A stretch of 40,356 nt of DNA from Clostridia bacterium. GTDB taxonomy: Bacteria > Bacillota > Clostridia > Caldicoprobacterales > Caldicoprobacteraceae. Within the stretch, counting starts at the first letter, position 1; each line of letters opens with the position of its first letter. Of this stretch, positions 24,241 to 32,360 are shown in pieces. The stretch covers positions 1 through 40,356 of the forward strand of contig PKRC01000020.1 in assembly GCA_017577715.1 (NCBI GenBank), given 5' to 3'. A model generated the notes under the pieces. The model was given only the letters and a program-made list of their open reading frames with translations, ran no database searches and was not told the DNA's origin. A program made the translations under genes and the position numbers.

Positions 24241-24775
24241 ATGATGGATAGGATATTGATTTTTAATGCAAAAATCCTTACTCTTTATCGCTTAATTGAC
24301 AACGGCAGCATTTTGGTGGAAAACGGTAAAATTGTGGAGGTGAGCCGGGGCAGACTCCCAGTTTCAGAATGCATTGCCATAGATGCAAAGGGGTATTATG
24401 TTTCACCAGGGTTTATCGATATCCACACCCACGGTGGTGGCGGGCATGATTTTATGGATGGCAGGCAGCCTAAAAGAAGGGCAGAAGGTCATTGTGGAAG
24501 AGGGGGTAGCAAAACTGCCGGATCGCACTGCCTTTGCTGGGAGCGTGGCAACTGCTGATCGATTGGTCAGGACTATGGTGCAATTGGCCCAGGTGCCCTT
24601 GATGGAAGCTGTTCAGATGATGACCGCTACGCCGGCGAGAATCATGAAGGTGGATGATAGGAAAGGAAGCATCGCCGTTGGCAAGGACGCTGACCTGGTC
24701 ATATTCGATGATGATATAAACGTTCATTTGACGATGGTTGAAGGGAGAATAGTGTATAAGGGGGAAGCTCTATGA
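24241..24775 (+). pseudogene. nagA: N-acetylglucosamine-6-phosphate deacetylase, internal deletion and frame change
   Basis: The first about 73 codons read as the N-terminus of NagA (MMDRILIFNAKIL, DAKGYYVSPGFIDIHTHGGG with the HxH metal site). After about 24460 the reading frame changes, and the rest encodes the NagA C-terminus: GVAKLPDRTAFAGSVATADR, MMTATPARIMKVDDRKGSI and GKDADLVIFDDDINVHL. The roughly 200 residues between, including the remaining metal and catalytic residues of a normal enzyme of about 380, are missing. The gene is therefore dead. It overlaps the start of the next pseudogene by ATGA, suggesting a former operon. Confidence 0.85.
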
Positions 24776-25423
24776 GTAATGCTCGGGTTTGGAAGGTGCG
24801 CTATATTGAGGATTCAAAAGTGGACCCGAAAGTGTGAGAAGAAATACCTCCTTTGGTCATTGATAATTTTCCTTGGAATGAAAATGGTTATAGGCCCAGG
24901 ACGGAAGTGCGTATCTTTTATTCTGAGACAAGGTTTTACTTATTGTTTAAAGCTTTCGAACAGGAAATACGTGCTGAATGCTTAAACATTAATGATCCTG
25001 TGTGCACAGATAGTTGTGTTGAATTCTTTTTCAATCCAGACCCTGAACATGATGATAGGTACATAAACTTTGAGATAAATCCCATTGGCGCTTTTTTATT
25101 GGGGATATGTGCAGATCGCTACAGCCGCGTGCTTATTAACGACGTTAGCCCTGAAATATTTGATATCACTACTTCAGTAACCAAGGGTTCAGTTCAGAGC
25201 TACAAGGGCCCACTGTGGACAGTCGAATATTTCAATTCCCTTTTATTTTATAGAGAAATATTATGGAGGGCAGGATTTTCGTTGTGGTAAGAGGATAAAG
25301 GCCAATTTTTATAAATGTGGAGATAAAACAAAATATCCACATTGGGGTTGCTGGAATAGAATTGATACTCCCCATCCTGATTTCCACAGGCCTGAGTTTT
25401 TTGGTGATCTGATACTGGGGTGA
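24772..25423 (+). pseudogene. CBM9-like carbohydrate-binding protein, broken by a stop and a frameshift
   Basis: From the ATG at 24772 the frame gives MSNARVWKVRYIEDSKVDPKV, then an in-frame TGA (24835-24837) before the frame resumes as EEIPPLVIDNFPWNENGYRP. The body (TEVRIFYSETRFYLLFKAF, DSCVEFFFNPDPE, YINFEINPIGAFLLG) resembles family 9-like carbohydrate-binding domains. Near 25234 the frame shifts by one base (after VEYF) and continues to the TGA at 25421 as IPFYFIEKYYGG and then HPDFHRPEFFGDLILG, a typical C-terminus. Two disabling changes make it a pseudogene. It followed nagA and precedes an IS, so this is a decaying sugar-related locus. Confidence 0.75.
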
Positions 25424-25522
25424 ATAAGACTAAACAAAATTTTCGAGGACAGTTTTTAAGTCCTTTGAGATTTATGATGTTTTAGCAGTTTTTGAGATAT
25501 TTTTGTTATTTACTACCTACCT

Positions 25523-25537
25523 AAATTTTGTGCAAAC
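25523..25537. repeat. Left terminal inverted repeat of the IS
   Basis: AAATTTTGTGCAAAC, an exact inverted match to 26974-26988. Confidence 0.7.
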
Positions 25538-25554
25538 ATCACCTTAACAAATGG

Positions 25555-26848
25555 TTAAATAAGGAAACTCAACTGGACATACTTTGGCTTTGTTAACGCT
25601 TCTATTAACAGCTTAGCCAGCTTGGTAAGCGGCGGTATCATTACCCGTATCCCTTCTGCTGTCCTCTCCACAAAACCTTTAACTCGAGAACATTTCTCCA
25701 CTAAAGTCTTTACCCCTGCTCCCTTAAGCTCGCTACCCTCAAGCTTTGTCACCTTAAACCAAGTGATAAGATTGTGTGTCATGGCCATCATCCACAAAAA
25801 AGTATAAATCCCATAAAATTTGCTGGTCCTCAGGTTCTTTATACCATACGTGTTCTCCGCTATCTTGAAAAATGCTTCTATCGTTGCCTCCCATTGTAAA
25901 AATGAAAAGCTTCCACACAAGATAACTTCTTCCTGCTGATGTTAGTATAAAGCAACGTATACGTTAAATTACCATCTTTCCCTCGAAACCGTACCAGTAT
26001 AACTCTCACTCTCCCTTCTTGAGGAAATTCATATATCCACACGCTCCGTCACTTACCTGCTTGTATGCACTTTTCGGTACCTCTTTTGCAATAATGGCTG
26101 CTGTTCTTGTAGAATATCCCTTAATAATAAATTTAAGTCCTTTAATACTCATAAGTCTTTCTATGTTTTCTAAAGAACCATAACCACTGTCCAGCCTGAC
26201 TATCAACCTCCCCTCTTTAAGGTGTTCTGTATACTTGGAGGTTATCGATGATAATAAGTCTTCCAATCTATTCTGACAGTGGGTATTCCCTGGGTCTAAA
26301 TATAAGTCAACACTCTCCGAATGTTCTCCTGCAAAAGCCACCGACAGCTGATAACCTTTTTTACCTGCTTTATTGGGAAAATAACCCTTGCTAGCGAACT
26401 CATAGGTCTTCCCGCTGGCCAACAAACCAGATTGATCAATATCTATTACCACTGGCTCAGGAGAATGTATAGAGTGACTATGCTCCGTAAACAGCTGGTT
26501 ATGAATATTCCTAAGCTGGGTTACACTTTCTTCATCAGTACGAGTCAACAATCTGTTTATCTGCGATTGGTCAGGAAATCGCTCCATAGAAAGCATATTA
26601 GCAGCCACACTTTCTAGGCCTAATACTTCATTGATATCTTTGGTATATTCACATCCCATAATAATAGAAGCTATAAGGGTAAACAATTTCTGAGTAACGG
26701 TATAGCGAACCTTCTTCATGTTGAGTTTAAAAGTTTCAAAAGGTTTGAAAAAGCCAATATTGAGAGCAAACTGTAGTACTGAAGCCAGCCACACCGAAAT
26801 AGTCTCATTGGTATTGCAATCAGTAGCTGAAAATGTTATTCTACCCAT
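25555..26848 (-). pseudogene. IS transposase, broken by two frameshifts
   Basis: The N-terminal 280 codons (MGRITFSATDCNTNETISVW) include the first catalytic Asp region VVIDIDQSGLLASGK and the second RLDSGYGS. At about 26020-26030 the frame shifts; the correct continuation (PQEGRVRVILVRFRG, EAFHFYNGRQ) lies in another frame. At about 25880-25887 it shifts again into TIEAFFKIAENTYGIKNLR, which completes the Y-x2-R-x3-E signature and the catalytic Glu. The full protein would be about 430 residues. It cannot be made as one chain without two frameshifts, so the element is probably immobile. The IS1380-like assignment rests on recalled similarity. Confidence 0.8.
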
Positions 26849-26973
26849 AGGGTAATACCACTTTTCGTTTATTTTTTTGTGATAAGTAACTATTTCGACA
26901 AAGGTGGCTATTACCCTTCATGTAATTATTGGTATATCAATTATTGGTAAATTTATACATTTTCATTGCACTT

Positions 26974-26988
26974 GTTTGCACAAAATTT
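26974..26988. repeat. Right terminal inverted repeat of the IS
   Basis: GTTTGCACAAAATTT, an exact inverted match to 25523-25537. Confidence 0.7.
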
Positions 26989-27089
26989 TCGTACTGAATC
27001 TTGTTTAAGACGTTTTAGCGGTTAACTTGGCCGAATTGAAGGTCTAACATAAGCGAAGAAAATTTTGTGAGAAATCTCTTGTTAACCCC

Positions 27090-27118
27090 TTGACATATAT
27101 CAACTTTCTTTATATTAT
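27090..27118 (+). promoter_or_regulatory. Promoter of the trp operon
   Basis: TTGACA (27090-27095), a 17-base spacer and TATTAT (27113-27118) lie just ahead of the T-box leader. Transcription should start near 27125. Confidence 0.75.
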
Positions 27119-27372
27119 TAATGTAAAATATTAAAACATAGAAACAGCCAAATTCGATGAACGGGAAGAGTAGGCGGCATGGCCAGGTCACAGAGAGCCG
27201 GGGATGGTGGGATCCCGGTACCGATGGGTGCCGTTGAATGGGCCCGGGAGAAGTTGTGCGAACTTCAAGTAGCATGAACCGGTAGTCCACCGTTAAAAGG
27301 ACAGGGTATCGAAGCGCAAGCTTCTGTACCTGGAACGAGATGGCTGCGTTTAGGTGGCTAGCGGAGTGCTCA

Positions 27373-27406
27373 GGCATTTCGCCCTAAAGGGTGAAATGCC
27401 TTTTTT
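27373..27406 (+). terminator. Hairpin with T-run inside the T-box leader (stem III position)
   Basis: GGCATTTC/GAAATGCC encloses GCCC TAAA GGGT, followed by six T. It lies upstream of the T-box core and looks like a complete intrinsic terminator, although stem III of T-boxes normally is not one. Confidence 0.65.
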
Positions 27407-27451
27407 GATATAACCGCCATCTAATCCGGCCGAAATTGGGTGGCACCGCGA

Positions 27452-27488
27452 GGGGTACCTCGTCCCATGTGGATGAGGTACCCTTTTT
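27452..27488 (+). terminator. Regulated terminator of the Trp T-box
   Basis: GGGTACCTC pairs with GAGGTACCC across a loop, followed by six T. Its 5' arm adjoins the T-box core, as expected for mutually exclusive antiterminator and terminator folds. Confidence 0.9.
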
Positions 27489-27744
27489 TCGTTATATTTC
27501 TTTGAGTTGGCTTAAAATCAACTTGCTGAAGATTTTGTTTACACAGATTGGTTGCACTTATTGTGCTGAAGATTTTGTTTTTATGTACTGCTTTAAATAA
27601 ATATTTTTCGGTTTGCACCATTTAGATGTTTGGCAAAACATTTAGACATCATTAGCCTTTCACAGGCTTCGCAGGAGACATTATAAGCTTTTGAACAGCA
27701 TTTTATTTAAAAATTTAACTCAATAACGAAAGGAGTGAGCAAAA
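27489..27744 (+). other. AT-rich spacer between the T-box terminator and trpE
   Basis: No gene is seen. It holds an imperfect direct repeat of GCTGAAGATTTTGTTT at about 27526-27541 and 27564-27579, and AT-rich sequence. The trpE ribosome site AAGGAGTG is at its end. No second promoter could be named with confidence. Confidence 0.5.
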
Positions 27745-29178
27745 ATGATATTTCCTAGTGAACCGGAGTTTAGAAAATTGAGGGAAAAAGGCGGCGTTGT
27801 ACCCATGGTGTTGAAACTGAATGCCGATGAGCTTACTCCAATTGGCTTGTTTTACAGTTTAAAGGGTAAGAAAAAATTTCTGCTTGAAAGCGTGGAAAGC
27901 GGCAAGAACTGGGGCAGATACTCCTTCCTGGGCTGTAACCCTTACATGATGATTAGCAGCTATGGAGACCAGGTATTTATAGAGAAAGATGGCAAAACCG
28001 AGATTGTCACCGGTAAAGTTCTTGACGAGGTAAAAAAGCACATAAGCCGATACGGCACGGCATCGGGGGTGGAACTACCTCCTTTTGCAGGGGGCGCGGT
28101 GGGGTATGTGGGCTATGACGTGGTGAGGCAGTACGAAAAGCTCCCCGACAAAAATCCGGATTTAATTCAGGTGCCAGAGGCTTATCTGATGTTCTACAAA
28201 GATATCATAGTGTACGACCACTTTTATCACATTGTATCCATTATCTGCAACGTATTGCCGGAGGACGAGGTAGAATACAGCGATGTTGTAGATAGATTGA
28301 TCTGGATGAAAGATGAAATTATCAAAATGGAAGAGATTCATCCACTTGATATGACAAGCGGCCTGGAGGACATTTATTCCAATTACGATAAGGAGAGCTT
28401 TTGCGGAATTGTCCAAAGAGCAAAAGAGTATATAGCCGCCGGGGATGTGTTTCAGGTGGTTCTATCCCAGAGACTGACTGTAATCACTCATACCAGGCCA
28501 TTTGACGCTTATAGAAAGCTGCGCTTTCTCAATCCTTCACCGTATATGTTTTATATAGACTTTGAAGATTTCCAAATCGTTGGTTCATCCCCAGAAAGCC
28601 TGGTGAGCGTTGAGGGACGAACGGTAAAGACCAACCCTATAGCTGGCACTAGGCCAAGGGGCAGGACAAATGAGGAAGACGAGAGATTAAAGGAGGAGCT
28701 TCTTGCGGATGAGAAAGAGCGGGCCGAACACGTAATGCTGGTGGACCTGGGCAGAAACGATATCGGCAAGGTGAGCGAATTTGGTTCGGTAAAAGTTGAC
28801 AGATTTCTAGGTGTGGATATGTATTCGCATGTTATGCATATAGTCTCCACCGTGTCGGGTCGGCTCAAGGATGACAAGGATTGCTTTGATGCCCTGGTGG
28901 CCTGCTTACCGGCCGGCACAGTATCAGGCGCCCCCAAGATAAGGGCCATGGAGATAATCGATGAGCTGGAGAATACAAGGCGAGGCATATATGCGGGGGC
29001 GGTTGGATACTTTGCTTATACGGGCAATATGGATATGTGTATAGCCATAAGGACAATTGTTTTCAAAGGTCAAAAGGCGTATATCCAGGCAGGTGCAGGG
29101 ATTGTATACGATTCTGTTCCCGAACTTGAATACCAGGAGACGCTCAACAAGGCTATGGCACTTAAGGAGGTGCTCTGA
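27745..29178 (+). CDS. trpE: Anthranilate synthase component I
   Basis: The 477-residue subunit converts chorismate to anthranilate with ammonia from TrpG. The chorismate-binding domain (about residues 215-477) shows VQRAKEYIAAGDVFQVVLSQ, IVGSSPESLV, KTNPIAGTRPRG, ERAEHVMLVDLGRND, PAGTVSGAPKIRAMEII and GAGIVYDSVPELEYQET, all catalytic-site signatures. The N-terminal part has the feedback-site element LLESVESGKNWGRYSFLG with the LLES motif that binds inhibitory tryptophan. The ATG at 27745 follows AAGGAGTGAGC. One base separates its stop from trpG. Confidence 0.97.
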   Translation: MIFPSEPEFRKLREKGGVVPMVLKLNADELTPIGLFYSLKGKKKFLLESVESGKNWGRYSFLGCNPYMMISSYGDQVFIEKDGKTEIVTGKVLDEVKKHISRYGTASGVELPPFAGGAVGYVGYDVVRQYEKLPDKNPDLIQVPEAYLMFYKDIIVYDHFYHIVSIICNVLPEDEVEYSDVVDRLIWMKDEIIKMEEIHPLDMTSGLEDIYSNYDKESFCGIVQRAKEYIAAGDVFQVVLSQRLTVITHTRPFDAYRKLRFLNPSPYMFYIDFEDFQIVGSSPESLVSVEGRTVKTNPIAGTRPRGRTNEEDERLKEELLADEKERAEHVMLVDLGRNDIGKVSEFGSVKVDRFLGVDMYSHVMHIVSTVSGRLKDDKDCFDALVACLPAGTVSGAPKIRAMEIIDELENTRRGIYAGAVGYFAYTGNMDMCIAIRTIVFKGQKAYIQAGAGIVYDSVPELEYQETLNKAMALKEVL

Positions 29179-29179
29179 G

Positions 29180-29758
29180 ATGGTGATTTTGATCGATAAC
29201 TATGACTCGTTCACCTACAATTTGTACCAGTACATTGGCGAAATCTATCCCCATGTAGAAGTGGTCAGAAACGACGAGGTGACGGTGGAGCAGGTTATAG
29301 ATTCAGGAGCCAAGAGGATAGTGCTGTCGCCGGGGCCGGGCAGACCTGAAGATGCCGGCATATGCGTAGAGCTTATAAGAAAGCTTAATGGCCAGATTCC
29401 CCTTCTCGGCATTTGCTTGGGGCATCAGGCCATAGGATATGCTTACGGTACCAAAGTGGTGCGCGCCGATAGAATACTGCACGGTAAGACCTCCATGGTG
29501 ATACACAACGGGAAAGGTATACTGTGCGGCGTAAAAAATCCCATACGCGCAACCAGGTATCATTCCCTGGTGCTGGATGAGAAGAGCCTACCGCCGGAGC
29601 TGGAGGTTACGGCCCGTACGCCGGACGGCACCATTATGGCGGTGAGCCACAGAAGCCTGCCAGTATACGGCATACAGTTCCACCCTGAGTCTATTTTAAC
29701 AGAGCATGGAAAGAAAATATTGAGGAATTTCATGGGAGGGATTATAGGTGTTGAGTGA
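29180..29758 (+). CDS. trpG: Anthranilate synthase component II, glutamine amidotransferase
   Basis: The 192-residue class I glutaminase feeds ammonia to TrpE. The catalytic triad is visible: Cys in LGICLGHQAIGYAYG (about residue 79), and His and Glu in YGIQFHPESILTEHG (about 168-170). SPGPGRPEDAG and DNYDSFTYNL are typical. The ATG at 29180 follows AAGGAGGTG. A longer reading from 29057 runs inside trpE and is rejected. The same type can serve PabA in folate synthesis, but position assigns it to tryptophan here. Confidence 0.95.
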   Translation: MVILIDNYDSFTYNLYQYIGEIYPHVEVVRNDEVTVEQVIDSGAKRIVLSPGPGRPEDAGICVELIRKLNGQIPLLGICLGHQAIGYAYGTKVVRADRILHGKTSMVIHNGKGILCGVKNPIRATRYHSLVLDEKSLPPELEVTARTPDGTIMAVSHRSLPVYGIQFHPESILTEHGKKILRNFMGGIIGVE

Positions 29759-30770
29759 AGCGCTGAAAAAGATAGTGTCGGGCGAGCATTTGACTCAGCA
29801 GGAGGCGGCGTTGGCCATGGACGATATAATGGATGGCAACGCTACGCCGTCGCAGATAGGCGCTTTCCTGGTGGCGCTGCGCATGAAGGGGGAGACCATT
29901 CCCGAGATAACCGGATGCGCCGTTTCCATGAGGCTTAAGGCTAAAAGAGTGGAGCTAGATGACTATGCAATAGATACCTGCGGCACCGGGGGGGATGGCG
30001 GCAGAACTTTTAACATATCAACGGCTGTGGCAATTATCGCTGCGGCTGCCGGGGTGAAGGTGGCAAAGCACGGCAACAGGGCGGTGTCCAGCAAAAGCGG
30101 AAGCGCCGATGTGCTTGAGGCTTTGGGCGTCAAGATTGAGATGTCGCCTGAGATGGTAGTGGAGTGCATCAAAAGAACGCACATAGGCTTCCTGTTTGCT
30201 CCCCATTACCATGTGTCCATGAAGAATGTAGTTGGGCTACGGAGAGAGCTGGGGGTAAGAACTATCTTTAACATACTGGGGCCGCTCACCAACCCTGCTG
30301 GCGTTAAGGGTCAAGTCTTAGGGGTGTATGACGGGCGGCTGGTGCACAGCCTGGCGGAGGTGCTCAAGAACCTGGGTACTCAAAGGGCGCTGGTAGTGCA
30401 CGGACTTGACGGCCTGGATGAGATTACCACCACAACAAGGACAATTGTGAGCGAGATTAAGGGCGGAGAAATAATCGATTATGAGATAGATCCAGCTGAA
30501 TATGGTATCCCTTATGCGAGGCTACAAGACATTGCAGGTGGTGATGCAAAACACAACGCTGAGTTGATAATGAGGATATTAAAAGGTGAAAGAGGGCCGG
30601 CACGGGATATAGTCCTGTTGAATGCTGCCGCTGCGCTGTATGTCGGCAATGCCGCCGAGAGCATAAGGGAAGGGCTTGAAAAAGCCACGTATCTGATCGA
30701 TTCAGGCGCGGCATATGAAAAATTAAAAGAATTCATAAGGGTGAGCAGGGAGGTGGGCCATGTTTCTTGA
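29748..30770 (+). CDS. trpD: Anthranilate phosphoribosyltransferase
   Basis: The 340-residue enzyme joins anthranilate and PRPP. Signatures are DTCGTGGDGGRTFNIST (about residues 77-93), KHGNRAVSSKSGSADVLEAL (about 106-125) and NILGPLTNPAG (about 176-186). The start is GTG, six bases after GGGAGGG, overlapping trpG by 11 bases. An adjacent TTG (29751) is an alternative. It overlaps trpC by 11 bases at its end. Confidence 0.96.
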   Translation: MLSEALKKIVSGEHLTQQEAALAMDDIMDGNATPSQIGAFLVALRMKGETIPEITGCAVSMRLKAKRVELDDYAIDTCGTGGDGGRTFNISTAVAIIAAAAGVKVAKHGNRAVSSKSGSADVLEALGVKIEMSPEMVVECIKRTHIGFLFAPHYHVSMKNVVGLRRELGVRTIFNILGPLTNPAGVKGQVLGVYDGRLVHSLAEVLKNLGTQRALVVHGLDGLDEITTTTRTIVSEIKGGEIIDYEIDPAEYGIPYARLQDIAGGDAKHNAELIMRILKGERGPARDIVLLNAAAALYVGNAAESIREGLEKATYLIDSGAAYEKLKEFIRVSREVGHVS

Positions 30771-31554
30771 CGAGATAGTGGCTTACAAGAAAAAGTGCGT
30801 GGAGGAGCAAAAGCGAAAGAAGCCGTTAAAAGTGCTGGAAAAGGAGATACAACTTGCGCTTCCACACAGAAATTTTGCTAAAGCGCTGCGCCAGAGCAGC
30901 TGTGGGAGTCAAGATGAAGTAAAGATTATTGCCGAGATAAAGCGGGCATCCCCCTCCAGAGGCGTTATAAGGGAGGATATAGTGCCAGTTGATGTTGCCA
31001 GGATGTATCAGGAGGGCGGGGCGGATGCTATCTCGGTTTTGACCGAGGATAAGTACTTTATGGGGTGCGATGCTTTCCTGCAGCAGGTCAAACAGGCGGT
31101 CTCCTGTCCCGTACTTAGAAAGGATTTTATAGTAGACCCATATCAGTTGTATCAGTCAAAGGCGCTGGGAGCCGATGCCGTCCTGCTCATAGTGGCTGTC
31201 TTGGGGAAGCGTTTGAAGGAGTTTTACAGCCTGGCAAAATCCCTGGGGCTGGAATGCCTGGTGGAGGTCCACGACGAGAGTGAGCTTGAAATTGCGCTGG
31301 ATTGCGGTGTAGAAATGATAGGCATAAACAACCGGGACCTTAAGAGTTTCAAAGTAAGCCTTGATACCACCGAAAGGCTCATAAAGATAATCCCCAGGCA
31401 TACTGTGAAGGTGTCGGAAAGCGGCATAAAGTCGGGTGAGGATATAAGGCGCCTTAAGTCCATGGGGGTGGATGCCTTTTTGATAGGCGAAACCTTGATG
31501 AGGGCCAGCGACGTGGTAGGGACTCTCAGGAGGTTTAAGGGGATGATTGTATGA
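30760..31554 (+). CDS. trpC: Indole-3-glycerol phosphate synthase
   Basis: The 264-residue TIM barrel closes carboxyphenylaminodeoxyribulose phosphate to indoleglycerol phosphate. Active-site elements are AEIKRASPSRGVI with the catalytic Lys (about residues 58-70), LTEDKYFMG, LRKDFIVDPYQ with the second Lys, IGINNRDLKSF and VSESGIKS. It is separate from trpF, as in Bacillus. AGGTGGGCC precedes the ATG. The gap after it (164 bases) is the only sizeable one in the operon. Confidence 0.96.
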   Translation: MFLDEIVAYKKKCVEEQKRKKPLKVLEKEIQLALPHRNFAKALRQSSCGSQDEVKIIAEIKRASPSRGVIREDIVPVDVARMYQEGGADAISVLTEDKYFMGCDAFLQQVKQAVSCPVLRKDFIVDPYQLYQSKALGADAVLLIVAVLGKRLKEFYSLAKSLGLECLVEVHDESELEIALDCGVEMIGINNRDLKSFKVSLDTTERLIKIIPRHTVKVSESGIKSGEDIRRLKSMGVDAFLIGETLMRASDVVGTLRRFKGMIV

Positions 31555-31730
31555 CGATCCTCTTTAAGGATGCTCAATATTTATAATGCGATGGATAGCG
31601 GGACGTTTACTGTAGGCTAGGTTTAAAGTCGACGGCGTGGCAGACACCATAGGGGCTTTTAATGGCCAATAATAAATAGGTGCTCTTGAATAAGGTACTC
31701 TAGGGGGCATTTGGGGAGGTGGACCTTAAG

Positions 31731-32360
31731 GTGGTTAAGATAAAGATATGCGGCCTTAAGAGGTATCAGGACATTGATTACGTCAACGAGTTAAAAGTTG
31801 ATTATGCGGGGTTTGTGTTTGCGAAAAGTCCCAGAAGGGTGGATTTGCAGCACGCCGAAAGGCTGATTGCCCGGCTGGATAAAGGCATAAGAAAAGTGGG
31901 GGTGTTTGTTAACCAAAGCCGGGAATTTATAAAAGAGGCTTGCAGCGCTTTAGGCCTAGATGTGGTTCAGCTTCACGGGGATGAAACCCCTGACGAGGTC
32001 GCCGCATATGCCGTGTACGGCGTTGAGGTGTGGAAGGCCATACGGGTAAAAGGCGAAGATGGTTTGGTACGGGCTGGCGAATACCGGGTGGATGGCATAC
32101 TGTTGGATGCGGCGGTGCAGGGAAGGTATGGAGGAACGGGCCAAACGTTTGACTGGGGTTTATTAGAAGGCGTGTCGTTTAATAGTAAGCTTATTTTGGC
32201 AGGAGGGCTTAATTCACACAACGTGTGTTCAGCCATAGCTAGAGTAAAGCCGTATGCTGTGGACGTCAGTAGCGGCGTGGAAACTGGCGGATTTAAGGAC
32301 TACAAAAAGATGAAAGAATTTGTAGAAAGGGTGAGGAGCTTTGAAAAGCATAACAGGTAG
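31731..32360 (+). CDS. trpF: Phosphoribosylanthranilate isomerase
   Basis: The 209-residue TIM barrel isomerises phosphoribosylanthranilate. VKIKICGLKR carries the catalytic Cys (about residue 7), and the Asp lies in LLDAAVQGRYGGTGQTFDW. VGVFVNQS, VVQLHGDE and LAGGLNSHNV are typical. The GTG at 31731 is preferred: GGAGGTG is nine bases upstream and it yields the usual MVKIKICG start. The GTG at 31719 overlaps the ribosome site. It overlaps trpB by 20 bases. Confidence 0.94.
   Translation: MVKIKICGLKRYQDIDYVNELKVDYAGFVFAKSPRRVDLQHAERLIARLDKGIRKVGVFVNQSREFIKEACSALGLDVVQLHGDETPDEVAAYAVYGVEVWKAIRVKGEDGLVRAGEYRVDGILLDAAVQGRYGGTGQTFDWGLLEGVSFNSKLILAGGLNSHNVCSAIARVKPYAVDVSSGVETGGFKDYKKMKEFVERVRSFEKHNR

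Larger units (their letters stand above)
25523..26988 (-). mobile_element. Degenerate insertion sequence (IS4-superfamily DDE, IS1380-like)
   Basis: Perfect 15-bp inverted repeats AAATTTTGTGCAAAC (25523-25537) and its complement (26974-26988) bracket a single minus-strand transposase reading frame broken by frameshifts. The element is about 1466 bp, a normal IS size. No convincing target-site duplication is seen. An 11-base direct copy of CAAAATTTTCG lies at 25435-25445 and 26981-26991 and may mark a further or older end. It sits just past the broken nagA and CBM9 genes and ahead of the trp leader. Confidence 0.7.
27125..27488 (+). promoter_or_regulatory. Tryptophan T-box riboswitch (leader of trpE)
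   Basis: This is a T-box leader that senses uncharged tRNA-Trp and antiterminates. Stem I begins near GAACGGGAAGAGTA, with AGAGAG at 27192-27197. The specifier loop GAATGGGCC presents UGG (27239-27241), the Trp codon. The T-box core GGGTGGCACCGCG is at 27438-27450. Its UGGC (27441-27444) would pair with the tRNA 3' end GCCA, which fits the G discriminator of bacterial tRNA-Trp. The terminator follows at 27452-27488. The codon, the acceptor pairing and the downstream trp genes all agree. About 255 bases separate the leader from trpE. Confidence 0.92.

Noticed and set aside
27015..27377. A 120-codon minus-strand open frame before trpE
   Set aside because: It is antisense to the T-box leader, whose conserved RNA elements explain the sequence.
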